DNA of 64,000 bases from Ilumatobacteraceae bacterium (GCA_025463265.1 JAOBWH010000165.1:1-64000); one strand, 5' to 3'. Counted from the stretch's first letter, positions 1 through 9,127 are shown. Made by a program: numbers and translations. The notes: generated by a model from the sequence alone, not told the origin.

Positions 1-103
1 CTTGCTGTCATCGAGGCGGCGGGCCGGCGCGACCGCTCACTGCACAGCGACCGCACAGCCAGCCCCGGTCGAGCGCACAGAGCCGGTCCGGATGGTGGGC
101 CCC

Positions 104-1774
104 ATGAACGCATCGAACGCATCGAACGCATCGAACGCATCGCAGGCGACGGCCGTCGCGCCCGAGGCGCCGGAGCACGGCGCCTCGCCCGACGGGCCGG
201 TCGCAGGAGGGGCGACAGGTGAGGCGGCTCCGGGGGAGGGGCGAGCCGACCTGCGCGAGCTCCGGCGGCGGCGCTCGCTCCTCGACGACGCCGCCCGTCC
301 CGACGCCGTGGCCAAGCGGCACGGGCGGGGACAGCGCACCGCCCGGGAGAACGTGGCCGACCTGTGCGACGACGGCACGTTCGAGGAGTACGGCGGGTTC
401 GCCTTCGCGGCCCAGGAAAGCCGGCGTGACCGGGATGACCTGCAGGCCAACACGCCGGCCGATGGGCTGATCACCGGGATCGGCCGCGTGAACGGCGGGC
501 CGTGCGCCGTGGTGGCCTACGACTACACGGTCCTGGCCGGCACCCAGGGCCAGCGGAACCACGCCAAGAAGGACCGCATCTTCGAGCTGATCGAGCGGAT
601 GCGCCTCCCGGTGGTGCTCTTCGCCGAAGGGGGAGGCGGCCGTCCGGGCGACACCGACATGCCCGTCATCGCCGGGCTCGACACCCGGGCCTTCGAGCAC
701 TTCGCGCGCCTGTCGGGGCTGGTGCCCAGCGTGGGCATCGCCGTCGGCCGGGTCTTCGCCGGCAACGCTGCCCTCCTCGGGTGCTGCGACACGGTCATCG
801 CCACCGCCGACTCGAACATCGGGATGGGCGGGCCGGCGATGATCGAGGGCGGCGGGCTCGGGACCTTCACCCCCGAGGACATCGGACCGATCGGCACGCA
901 GGTGGCGAACGGCGTCGTCGACATCGCCGTCGCCGACGAGGCCGAGGCGGTCGCCGTGGCCAAGCAGTACCTCTCCTACTTCCAGGGCCCGCTCGAAGGG
1001 GGAGCGGCACCAGACCAGGGCGCGCTGCGGGCGATCGTGCCCGAACAGCGCAAGCGGGTGTACGAGGTGCGCCGGGTGATCGCCGGCCTGGCCGATGAGG
1101 GGAGCGTGCTGGAGCTGCGCGCCGCCTACGGCACCGGGATCATCACCGCGCTGGTGCGGCTCGACGGTCTGGCGGTCGGTGTCATCGCCAACGACCCCGC
1201 GGTGCTCGGCGGCGCCATCGACGCCCCGGCTGCCGACAAGGCCGCACGATTCCTGCAGCTGTGCGACGGTCACGATCTGCCGGTGCTGTCGCTGTGCGAC
1301 ACCCCGGGCTTCCTTGTGGGTCCCGAGGCGGAGGAGACGGCTCAGGTCCGGCGGTTCTCCCGGCTGTTCATCACCGCCCAGTCGATGACCGTCCCGTTGG
1401 TGACCGTGGTGCTGCGCAAGGGCTACGGGCTCGGTGCCCAGGCGATGGCGGGCGGCAGCTTCCGGTCCCCGCTCGCCACCCTCAGCTGGCCCACCGGCGA
1501 GTTCGGCGGCATGGGTCTCGAGGGGGCCGTCCGGTTGGGGTTCCGGCGAGAGCTGGAGGCGATCGAGGATCCCGATGAGCGGCAGGCGGCGTTCGACTCG
1601 ATGGTCGAGGCGGCCTACCGCCACGGTCAGGCCCTCAACATGGCGGCCCACCTCGAGATCGACGACGTGATCGATCCCGCCGAGACGCGCGGGCGGGTCC
1701 TCCACGCCTTCCGGTCGGTGCCGCCGCCGCCCGTCCGGACCGGTCGGAAGCGCCCGGGCATCGATCCCTGGTAG
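104..1774 (+). CDS. Acyl-CoA carboxylase carboxyltransferase (beta) subunit
   Basis: This is a biotin-dependent carboxyltransferase of the propionyl/acetyl-CoA carboxylase beta family, which moves CO2 from carboxybiotin to an acyl-CoA in the cytoplasm. Two crotonase-like halves are visible: the N-half carries the glycine-rich stretch FAEGGGGRPGDTD (about residues 172-184) and the C-half carries CDTPGFLVGPEAEE (from about 399) followed by a KGYGLGAQAMAGGSF segment. With the ATG at 104 it has 556 residues, slightly long for the family because of a low-complexity N-terminus containing four N-A-S repeats. The frame stays open to the window edge and another ATG lies at 92, so the start is uncertain. 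No biotin carboxylase or biotin carrier gene is seen downstream; a partner may lie upstream of the window. Substrate is not determinable. Confidence 0.9.
   Translation: MNASNASNASNASQATAVAPEAPEHGASPDGPVAGGATGEAAPGEGRADLRELRRRRSLLDDAARPDAVAKRHGRGQRTARENVADLCDDGTFEEYGGFAFAAQESRRDRDDLQANTPADGLITGIGRVNGGPCAVVAYDYTVLAGTQGQRNHAKKDRIFELIERMRLPVVLFAEGGGGRPGDTDMPVIAGLDTRAFEHFARLSGLVPSVGIAVGRVFAGNAALLGCCDTVIATADSNIGMGGPAMIEGGGLGTFTPEDIGPIGTQVANGVVDIAVADEAEAVAVAKQYLSYFQGPLEGGAAPDQGALRAIVPEQRKRVYEVRRVIAGLADEGSVLELRAAYGTGIITALVRLDGLAVGVIANDPAVLGGAIDAPAADKAARFLQLCDGHDLPVLSLCDTPGFLVGPEAEETAQVRRFSRLFITAQSMTVPLVTVVLRKGYGLGAQAMAGGSFRSPLATLSWPTGEFGGMGLEGAVRLGFRRELEAIEDPDERQAAFDSMVEAAYRHGQALNMAAHLEIDDVIDPAETRGRVLHAFRSVPPPPVRTGRKRPGIDPW
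107..142 (+). repeat. Four perfect 9-bp tandem repeats (AACGCATCG) inside the carboxyltransferase N-terminus
   Basis: Four identical copies of AACGCATCG directly follow the chosen ATG and encode Asn-Ala-Ser four times. The unit length keeps the reading frame, so copy-number change would alter the length of the flexible N-terminus without disrupting the enzyme. Confidence 0.95.
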
Positions 1775-1818
1775 GGGGTCCGGATTCGTGGTCGGGCCAG
1801 CACGGAGCGCGTTCGAAT

Positions 1819-1832
1819 TGTAACGTGTTCTC
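1819..1832. promoter_or_regulatory. KstR-like palindromic operator candidate
   Basis: The sequence TGTAACGTGTTCTC contains the AAC-N2-GTT core and matches 13 of 14 positions, counting free positions, of TnnAACnnGTTnnA, the motif bound by the TetR-family sterol regulator KstR in mycobacteria and rhodococci. It lies about 48 bases before the amidohydrolase start in a 105-base gap. No KstR gene is present in the window, so the regulator is inferred only from the motif. Confidence 0.4.
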
Positions 1833-1879
1833 GTTCGGCGCTCCTCCCTCCGGCGCCCGGAACACAAGGGGACAACGCC

Positions 1880-3604
<1,725 letters not shown>

Positions 3605-3670
3605 CCGCGGTCCCGCTCCGGCGGCAGGTCGGGCCGGTGCGCGCCCGACGATACGGATGAGTGGCACGCG

Positions 3671-3699
3671 TTGAACTCGGCGTGCGTGGCTCCTACGGT
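3671..3699 (+). promoter_or_regulatory. Sigma70-type promoter of the I36-like secreted protein gene
   Basis: TTGAAC (3671-3676) and TACGGT (3694-3699) are separated by 17 bases, the best -35/-10 pair I see in the window. The predicted transcription start near 3706 leaves a leader of about 80 bases before the ATG at 3787. Confidence 0.6.
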
Positions 3700-3705
3700 G
3701 CCCCT

Positions 3706-3726
3706 CGGCGCTGGTCTCCAGCGCCG
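3706..3726 (+). promoter_or_regulatory. 5'-leader hairpin 1 (9-bp perfect stem)
   Basis: CGGCGCTGG and CCAGCGCCG pair perfectly around a TCT loop, right at the predicted 5' end of the mRNA. Such a terminal hairpin could stabilise the transcript; that role is inference. Confidence 0.5.
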
Positions 3727-3731
3727 GTTCC

Positions 3732-3753
3732 GGCGAACAGGAGGGTGTTCGCC
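3732..3753 (+). promoter_or_regulatory. 5'-leader hairpin 2 with a Shine-Dalgarno-like loop
   Basis: GGCGAAC and GTTCGCC form a perfect 7-bp stem whose 8-base loop, AGGAGGGT, is itself a perfect Shine-Dalgarno sequence. The true ribosome site of the gene (AAGGAG at 3776-3781) lies downstream, so the loop is either a decoy or ribosome standby site, or chance. Confidence 0.45.
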
Positions 3754-3786
3754 TTCGTCTGGGGGGATCCATTCGAAGGAGTGCCC

Positions 3787-4380
3787 ATGAAGAAGTCCAC
3801 CACCCTGGCCGCGCTCGGCCTGGCCACCCTCTCGCTGGCCGGTCCGCCCAAGGCGGTGCTCGCCGAACCGGTCGCACCGGTGCGCGAGCAGCCCTCAGCG
3901 GATCCGTTCCCGGGCATGACCTGGATGTCCGGTGAGGAGTCCGACCGCCGAGGCCTGTCCGGTCCCATCGAGGAGACCACCCCCGAGCTGCCGCCGGGCG
4001 CGATGCCGCCGGCGTCCGGGTCGGACCGGTCGGCTGCGGCAGCCGCAGCAGCGGCCTCGATGCGGTGTCCGTCGGGGAAGCAGTGCATGTGGACCGGCGG
4101 CCACTTCTCCGGACCCGGCCACTGGCTGCGCGCCGGCCACGCCGGGACCTACTGGGCCTGGGCGGAGTCCAAGTGCGTGAACTCGGGCAACCCCAAGGGG
4201 AACTGGAAGAACTGCGCCAGTTCCTTGCAGAACGACAGCCGCGGGTTCGGCTTCACGGTGTACATGCACTCCGATTCCACGCCCGCAAACTCTTACAAGA
4301 CCGTCGGGGCCCTAGGCGAGCGCGCACAGCTCGGCCCGTTCGACAACAACATCGAGCGCTCCGTCGGCGTCGGGTCTTGA
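3787..4380 (+). CDS. Secreted peptidase-inhibitor family I36-like protein
   Basis: A 197-residue exported protein. Residues 1-27 are a Sec signal peptide (MKKSTT, hydrophobic core, cleavage near AVLA-EP). A Pro/Ser/Ala-rich linker with an eight-Ala run leads to a C-terminal Cys/Trp/Gly-rich domain beginning MRCPSGKQCMW and continuing with HFSGPGHW, which resembles the beta/gamma-crystallin-like fold of Streptomyces I36 metalloprotease inhibitors such as SMPI. Four cysteines in this domain would give two disulfides. The ATG at 3787 is chosen for AAGGAG at 3776-3781; an in-frame GTG at 3745 is less likely because it abuts a leader hairpin. It heads a cassette with two lipoproteins and an ACP-like/GNAT protein. 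Protease inhibition is family inference, not shown. Confidence 0.75.
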   Translation: MKKSTTLAALGLATLSLAGPPKAVLAEPVAPVREQPSADPFPGMTWMSGEESDRRGLSGPIEETTPELPPGAMPPASGSDRSAAAAAAAASMRCPSGKQCMWTGGHFSGPGHWLRAGHAGTYWAWAESKCVNSGNPKGNWKNCASSLQNDSRGFGFTVYMHSDSTPANSYKTVGALGERAQLGPFDNNIERSVGVGS

Positions 4381-4385
4381 GCGCC

Positions 4386-5303
4386 GTGCACACTGGTGCA
4401 CGATTGCTCCTCGTGCTCGTGCTGGGGGTCGTTGCAACAGGCTGCACACGCGCCGAAACCCGGACCGAGCACCGCGAGCGGAGAGTCCGGCCTCTCACTC
4501 GGGTTGCGCCCGTCGATCCGCGCGATGTCGTGCTCCGTCCGAAGCGGTACTTCGAGCGGATGGAGAAGATCCAGCGGGCCACGGAGCACCTCACGGACGA
4601 CTGCATGAGGCGCAAGGGCCTTCGCTACGGGGGTGTCGCCCAGCTGATCGATCCGATCCAGGGCGGTCTTCCCCCGGACCTGGAGTATCGGGCGGCGCAG
4701 GGCTATGGGTTCGCGCACACCCTGCGTCCGATCTGGGAGCCTCCCGACGCTGAGGCCGACGACTGGTACCTCGCCTACTCGGGCGGCGAGGGCGAGCGCG
4801 TCAAGTGGAAGACGATTGCCAGCAGCGGCTCGATCGCTGGTGGCGGCTGCTTCGGCGAGGCGCGGAGGAAGGTGTCCGGGTCCGTCCTCGACTGGGTCTG
4901 GGCCAGGAGCGCCGAGCAGGACTACTGGCTGATCGTGGCCAAGGTGATCGAGTTCGACGACCGCTTCCCGGCGGCTCGTGCTGCGTGGTCCACGTGCATG
5001 GCCGAGCGCGGCCATCCCCGGTTCCAGGGTCCGATGCAGCCGTGGGTCCGGGCTCGCGAGAAGATCTTCAGCGAGCACGAGCGGATCGGGCGCGTCACCG
5101 AGCAGATGCGGGCGGACGAGATCGAGCTGGCGACGGCGGACGCGGAGTGCGAGATCTCGAGCGGCATGGTCGACCTCGACCGGACGATCCGCGAGGAGTT
5201 CTTGGCCCAAGCACCGCCCCAGTACCTCCGTGACATCAAACGGATCGCGGATGCCCAGACCGAGGCGCTGCAGACCATCGAGCGAGAAGGGCTCGACCCG
5301 TGA
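4386..5303 (+). CDS. Lipoprotein paralogue A (unknown function)
   Basis: A predicted lipoprotein of 305 residues: after the GTG start a hydrophobic stretch LLLVLVLGVVATGC ends in the lipobox cysteine, then a charged linker and a mature domain beginning RVAPVDPRDVV. The mature part is Trp- and acid-rich and has four conserved cysteines (in DDCMRRKG, GGGCFGEA, STCMAERG and DAECEIS), suggesting two disulfides outside the membrane. I do not recognise a characterised family. The start is GTG 4386, five bases after the preceding stop; a TTG at 4377 overlapping that stop is the alternative. Its last 800 bases are duplicated in the next gene, with which it overlaps by 4 bases (GTGA). Confidence 0.75.
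   Translation: MHTGARLLLVLVLGVVATGCTRAETRTEHRERRVRPLTRVAPVDPRDVVLRPKRYFERMEKIQRATEHLTDDCMRRKGLRYGGVAQLIDPIQGGLPPDLEYRAAQGYGFAHTLRPIWEPPDAEADDWYLAYSGGEGERVKWKTIASSGSIAGGGCFGEARRKVSGSVLDWVWARSAEQDYWLIVAKVIEFDDRFPAARAAWSTCMAERGHPRFQGPMQPWVRAREKIFSEHERIGRVTEQMRADEIELATADAECEISSGMVDLDRTIREEFLAQAPPQYLRDIKRIADAQTEALQTIEREGLDP
4504..5303 (+). repeat. 800-bp direct repeat, copy 1
   Basis: This tract aligns without gaps to 5451-6250 at a constant offset of 947 bases. It covers the mature domain of lipoprotein A up to and including the stop codon and the overlapping GTG start of the next gene. The first 150 bases or so carry most of the differences; the rest is nearly identical. Confidence 0.9.
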
Positions 5304-6250
5304 CCCGCCTCGACCGCTGCTGGTTCCGCGCATGGCGGGTGGGATGCGTCGGTGTGGCGCTCGTGATGCTCGCCGGATGCAGCAACGCGTCGCCGCGCCC
5401 GGAGGGGCGATCGGAAGATGGCGCCCACCGTGTCCGGTCCCCGAGACGCGTTGCGCCCGTCGATCCGCGCGATGTGGTGCTCCGTCCGAAGCGGTACTTC
5501 GACCGGATGGAGAAGATCCAACGGGTCACCGAACGGCTGGCCGACGACTGTATGAGGCGCAAGGGGCTGCGGCCCGGCGAGGTCGCCCAGCTGATCGATC
5601 CCGGCCAGGGTGAGCTCCTACCCGACCTGGAGTATCGGGCGACGCAGGGCTTTGGGTTCGCGCACACCTTGCGTCCGATCTGGGAGCCTTCCGACGCCGA
5701 GGCCGACGACTGGTACCTCGCCTACCGGGGCGGCGAGGGCGAGCGCGTCAAGTGGAAGACGATTGCCAGTAGCGGCTCGATCGCTGGTGGCGGCTGCTTC
5801 GGCGAGGCGCGGCGGAGGGTGTCGGGGTCTGTCCTCGACTGGGTCTGGGCCAGGAGCGCCGAGCAGGACTACTGGCTGATCGTGGCCAAGGTGATCGAGT
5901 TCGACGACCGCTTCCCGGCGGCGCGTGCTGCGTGGTCCAGGTGCATGGCCGAGCGCGGCCATCCCGGGTTCCAGGGTCCGATGCAGCCGTGGGTGCAGGC
6001 TCGCGAGAAAATCTTCAGCGAGCACGATCGGATCGGGCGCGTCACCGAGCAGATGCGGGCGGACGAGATCGAGCTGGCGACGGCGGACGCGGAGTGCGAG
6101 ATCTCGAGCGGCATGGTCGACCTCGACCGGAGGATCCGCGAGGAGTTCCTGGCCCAAGCACCGCCCCAGTACCTCCGTGACATCAAACGGATCGCGGATG
6201 CCCAGACCGAGGCGCTGCAGACCATCGAACGAGAAGGGCTCGACCCGTGA
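5300..6250 (+). CDS. Lipoprotein paralogue B (unknown function)
   Basis: A 316-residue paralogue of the preceding lipoprotein. Its signal peptide is unrelated in sequence (MTRLDRCWFRAWRVG then a hydrophobic core) and ends in a textbook lipobox, LVMLAGC. From RVAPVDPRDVV onward it matches copy A; I count 8 amino-acid changes over roughly the last 190 residues, against 9 in the 45 residues before that. All four mature-domain cysteines are kept. It starts with GTG overlapping the stop of copy A (GTGA) and ends in the same overlap with the acetyltransferase gene, so three genes are probably translationally coupled. Function unknown; a surface location is inferred from the lipobox. Confidence 0.8.
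   Translation: MTRLDRCWFRAWRVGCVGVALVMLAGCSNASPRPEGRSEDGAHRVRSPRRVAPVDPRDVVLRPKRYFDRMEKIQRVTERLADDCMRRKGLRPGEVAQLIDPGQGELLPDLEYRATQGFGFAHTLRPIWEPSDAEADDWYLAYRGGEGERVKWKTIASSGSIAGGGCFGEARRRVSGSVLDWVWARSAEQDYWLIVAKVIEFDDRFPAARAAWSRCMAERGHPGFQGPMQPWVQAREKIFSEHDRIGRVTEQMRADEIELATADAECEISSGMVDLDRRIREEFLAQAPPQYLRDIKRIADAQTEALQTIEREGLDP
5451..6250 (+). repeat. 800-bp direct repeat, copy 2
   Basis: Second copy of the repeat described for 4504-5303. It too ends exactly in the GTGA stop/start overlap, so the duplicated unit carries its own downstream start codon. Confidence 0.9.
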
Positions 6251-7089
6251 CCGAAGGCTCCGGCGGCGTCGGCCCCCTCGCCGAAGGCGAGTTCATCCAG
6301 CGCCTCGGGGCACGCCTGGCGATCCCGACGACCGTGCTCAGCCGGGCGACGCGCTTCGACGCGCTGCCGCAGGACCGAGCCTCGCGTGCCTTCCTGCTCC
6401 GAGCGCTCACGGATCTGCTCCCCGGTGCTCCGCCAGACCTGGTCCTCAGCGTCGAGACGGTCGGGGAGGCCCACGAGTGGCACGTGCAGCGCTTGCAAGC
6501 CGTCCGAACCGGCCGGGTGGTCGGGGACGCCGCCGGAGCCGAGGACGCGCCACGGGTTCTCCTTCGGCCCATCGACCCGAGCGACCACTGGCCGCTCTAC
6601 CAGGCGGCGATCCGACCGGAGTCGGCGTTCCGCTGGCGCTACCGGGGCGCCACGCCGAGCTTCGAACGGTTCATCGCAGGGCTCCACGATGGCGTCCTCG
6701 TCCAGCACGTGGTGCAGGCCGTCGATGGCCCGCCCGTCGGGCTGGTGGTCTGCTACCAGGCCAGCATGGAGAGCCGGACCGCCTTCTTCGGCTTCATCCG
6801 GACGACCGAGACCTCGCAGGACGGGATGATGTTCGAAGGGCTGATGCTGTTCCTGCGGTTCCTCTTCGACACCTGGGACTTCCGCAAGCTGTACGCCGAG
6901 GTTCCGGCGTACAACTTCGACGGCATCCTCTCGGAGCAGACGAGGGGCATCGAGGTGGAGGGCATCCTGCGCGGCCACCTCTTCCACGCTGGGACGTGGT
7001 GGGATCAGTACCTGATCGCGCTGTGGCGGGAGCGCTGGATGGCAGAGTCGGCGAGCTGGTTCGGGACCGAGAGCCCCGCACCGGCCTGA
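6247..7089 (+). CDS. ACP-like domain fused to a GNAT N-acetyltransferase
   Basis: A 280-residue cytoplasmic protein with two parts. Residues about 10-80 look like an acyl-carrier domain: helices around RFDALPQDRASRAF and LLRALTDLLPG, and an ETVGEAHEW segment like the last helix of ACPs. The serine that would carry phosphopantetheine is not at the usual Asp-Ser-Leu position; the sequence reads QDRAS. Residues about 97-265 are a GNAT fold (LLRPIDPSDHWPLYQAAI at the start, then VGLVVCYQASMESRTAFFGF) of the type that acetylates amino groups. It begins with GTG overlapping the stop of lipoprotein B and closes the cassette. The acyl donor and acceptor are unknown; the domain reading of the N-terminus is moderate confidence. 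Confidence 0.75.
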   Translation: MTEGSGGVGPLAEGEFIQRLGARLAIPTTVLSRATRFDALPQDRASRAFLLRALTDLLPGAPPDLVLSVETVGEAHEWHVQRLQAVRTGRVVGDAAGAEDAPRVLLRPIDPSDHWPLYQAAIRPESAFRWRYRGATPSFERFIAGLHDGVLVQHVVQAVDGPPVGLVVCYQASMESRTAFFGFIRTTETSQDGMMFEGLMLFLRFLFDTWDFRKLYAEVPAYNFDGILSEQTRGIEVEGILRGHLFHAGTWWDQYLIALWRERWMAESASWFGTESPAPA

Positions 7090-7110
7090 CGTCGACGTCG
7101 GAGCCGGCGG

Positions 7111-8109
7111 CTACTCGACAGCTTCGAGGGGGCGGGGGGCTGCCGGCTCGGTGGGAGCGGAGCGGGCCTCGCTGCCGAAGCGCATCTTCTTGGTGTGCTC
7201 GAGGGTGTCTTCGATGAGCATCCGGTTGGTGCGGATGAGGTCCGAGATGATGCCGAGCATCACCGACAAGAAGGCGGCGAGGATGCCAGCGACGCCGAGG
7301 AGCAGCGACTGCAGGTGGCTGCCGCTGCTGTCGGTGAGCTTGAGGTAGCCGTAGCGGGCGAACGGGAACACGCCGAGCACCATGAAGATGGCGGCCACGG
7401 TTCCGAAGATCGCGTACGGCTTGTACATGATGTAGGCCCGCACGATGGCCATGCCGGAGCGGGCGACGTGCTCCTTGGTGGAGCCGAACAGCCGGGACTC
7501 GCGGGTCTTCGGGTTCGTGGTGACGGGGATGCTGACGATCTTCAGCTTCTTGATGCCCGCCTGGATGATGGTCTCCATGCAGTAGCTGAACCGGGTGATC
7601 GTGTTCAGCAGCATCAGCGACTCTCGCGAGTAGGCGCGGAACCCGCTGGCGGCGTCGGGCATGTCGGTGCCGCCGGCGATGTTCACGATCTTGCTGCCGA
7701 ACTTCTGGAGGGCGATCTTGCCCTTCGAGAAGTGCTCGACGAGGTGGACCTGGCGGTCCGCGATGACGATCTCCGCCTCGCCCCGCAGGATCGGCTGGAC
7801 GAGGTCGCTGATGCGCTCCTGCGGATACTGGTTGTCGCCGTCGGTGTTGACCACGATGTCGGCGCCGAGCTCGAGCGCCCGTTGGATGCCGTCGTGGAAC
7901 GAGCGGCCGAGGCCGCGGTTGCGGGCGTGGTGGACGAACTCCGTGACGCCGTGCTCACGGGCGACCTCGACGGTCCGGTCGGTGGACCCGTCGTCGATGA
8001 TGAGGACGATGATCTCGTCGATCCCCGGGATCTCCTTGGGGATCGTGCCCAGCACGAGGGGGAGGGTCTCCTCCTCGTTCAGGCATGGCACCTGGACCAC
8101 GAGCTTCAC
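7111..8109 (-). CDS. Family 2 glycosyltransferase with C-terminal membrane segments
   Basis: A GT2 enzyme of about 332 residues. The GT-A fold is clear: VVQVPCLNEEETLP, VLIIDDGSTDRT, then the metal-binding NTDGDNQYP (DxD), and ASGFRAYSRES. Two hydrophobic helices near the end (YAIFGTVAAIFMVLGVFPFA and LLLGVAGILAAFLSVMLGII) anchor it to the membrane, as in polyprenyl-phosphate glycosyltransferases of the DPM1/GtrB type. A role in making a lipid-linked sugar for envelope glycans fits but is inferred. The start is GTG 8109 (MKLVVQVP) with GAGAGG upstream; the frame stays open to 8196. A candidate -10 box TATCCT lies on this strand at 8147-8142. Confidence 0.88.
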   Translation of the reverse strand: MKLVVQVPCLNEEETLPLVLGTIPKEIPGIDEIIVLIIDDGSTDRTVEVAREHGVTEFVHHARNRGLGRSFHDGIQRALELGADIVVNTDGDNQYPQERISDLVQPILRGEAEIVIADRQVHLVEHFSKGKIALQKFGSKIVNIAGGTDMPDAASGFRAYSRESLMLLNTITRFSYCMETIIQAGIKKLKIVSIPVTTNPKTRESRLFGSTKEHVARSGMAIVRAYIMYKPYAIFGTVAAIFMVLGVFPFARYGYLKLTDSSGSHLQSLLLGVAGILAAFLSVMLGIISDLIRTNRMLIEDTLEHTKKMRFGSEARSAPTEPAAPRPLEAVE

Positions 8110-8271
8110 GCGCCGCACTACCTCTCTCACGGGAACGATCCAGGATAGTTCTTGCCGGCCCGGGATCGGCAACGCGCCACTGGACATCCGTCCCACCGCG
8201 GAGGGCGGCCCCAGCGCCTACCGTGCCCGTGCTCGCTGTGCCTGCAGCGCCGATCCGTGAAGGAAGTCCCG

Positions 8272-9108
8272 ATGCAACGACGCACCCTCGCCCTCGTCCT
8301 CGCCGCTGCGCTCAGCCTCGGCACGCTCGCCGCGTGCGGATCCTCCGGGAGCGACGGCGCGAGCACGAGCACCACCACGACCGCTGCGAAGGCCGACGAG
8401 ACCACCACGACCGCCGCTGCCGCCGAGCCGCTGCAGATCCTGGTGGGCAACGACGACGGGTACTCGGCCGAGGGCATCGACACGCTGGTGACCGCGCTCC
8501 AGACGCTCGACGACGTGGAGATCACCGTGGTGGCCCCGCTCACCCAGCAGAGCGGCCAGGGCGGCAAGACCACCGACGGCGAGCTGGAGGTCACCGACGT
8601 GAAGACCAAGAGCGGCTACCCGGCCAAGGCCGTGGCGGGCTACCCGGCCGACGCCATCAACGTGGCGTTCGACGACCTCGGCGTGAAGCCCGACGTGGTC
8701 ATCACGGGCATCAACGAGGGTCAGAACCTCGGCGGCCTCCAGGACATCTCGGGCACCGTCGGCGCCGCCCGAGCGGCCGCCTCGCACGGCGTCCCCGCCC
8801 TGGCCGCCAGCCAGGGCACCACGTCGTTCGACTACGACGCAGCGGTGCCGTTCATCCTGGACTGGGTGAAGGAGAACCGGGAAGCGATCCAATCCGGTGA
8901 CTTCGAGGTCGGGGTGAGCAGCATGAACGTCCCGAGCTGCGACAGCGGGGAGATCCGCGGCCTGGTCGAGCCCGAGGTCGCGGACACGGTCGACGCGGCC
9001 ATCGCCGATCAGGACTGCACGTCCACGACGCCGGAGGCCGACCTGGCGACCGACATCGCTGCGTTCAACGCAGGGTTCGTGACGCTGACCCCCGCCGACG
9101 TGGAGTAG
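8272..9108 (+). CDS. Exported SurE-like nucleotidase lipoprotein
   Basis: A SurE-family phosphatase domain with an N-terminal lipoprotein signal (LALVLAAALSLGTLAAC, lipobox LAAC) and a Thr/Ala-rich linker, 278 residues in all. The family's catalytic features are intact: the Asp pair in VGNDDGYSAEG, the Ser in APLTQQSGQG and the Asn motif TGINEGQNLGG. Family members remove phosphate from nucleoside monophosphates with a divalent metal. Classical SurE is cytoplasmic and lacks a signal peptide, so this version probably works outside the membrane, for example in nucleotide scavenging (inference). ATG 8272 has AAGGAAG upstream. It is divergent from the GT2 gene. Confidence 0.85.
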   Translation: MQRRTLALVLAAALSLGTLAACGSSGSDGASTSTTTTAAKADETTTTAAAAEPLQILVGNDDGYSAEGIDTLVTALQTLDDVEITVVAPLTQQSGQGGKTTDGELEVTDVKTKSGYPAKAVAGYPADAINVAFDDLGVKPDVVITGINEGQNLGGLQDISGTVGAARAAASHGVPALAASQGTTSFDYDAAVPFILDWVKENREAIQSGDFEVGVSSMNVPSCDSGEIRGLVEPEVADTVDAAIADQDCTSTTPEADLATDIAAFNAGFVTLTPADVE

Positions 9109-9127
9109 GCCGGCCGGCCCGCACGGG

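Noticed and set aside
4065-4385. Longer frame extending the first lipoprotein upstream to 4065
   Set aside because: It would overlap the I36-like gene by 300 bases and bury the lipoprotein signal peptide inside the chain.
7088-7099. GACGTCGACGTC palindrome between convergent genes as a terminator
   Set aside because: A 12-base perfect palindrome has no loop and no T-run; it could be chance in a CG-rich gap.
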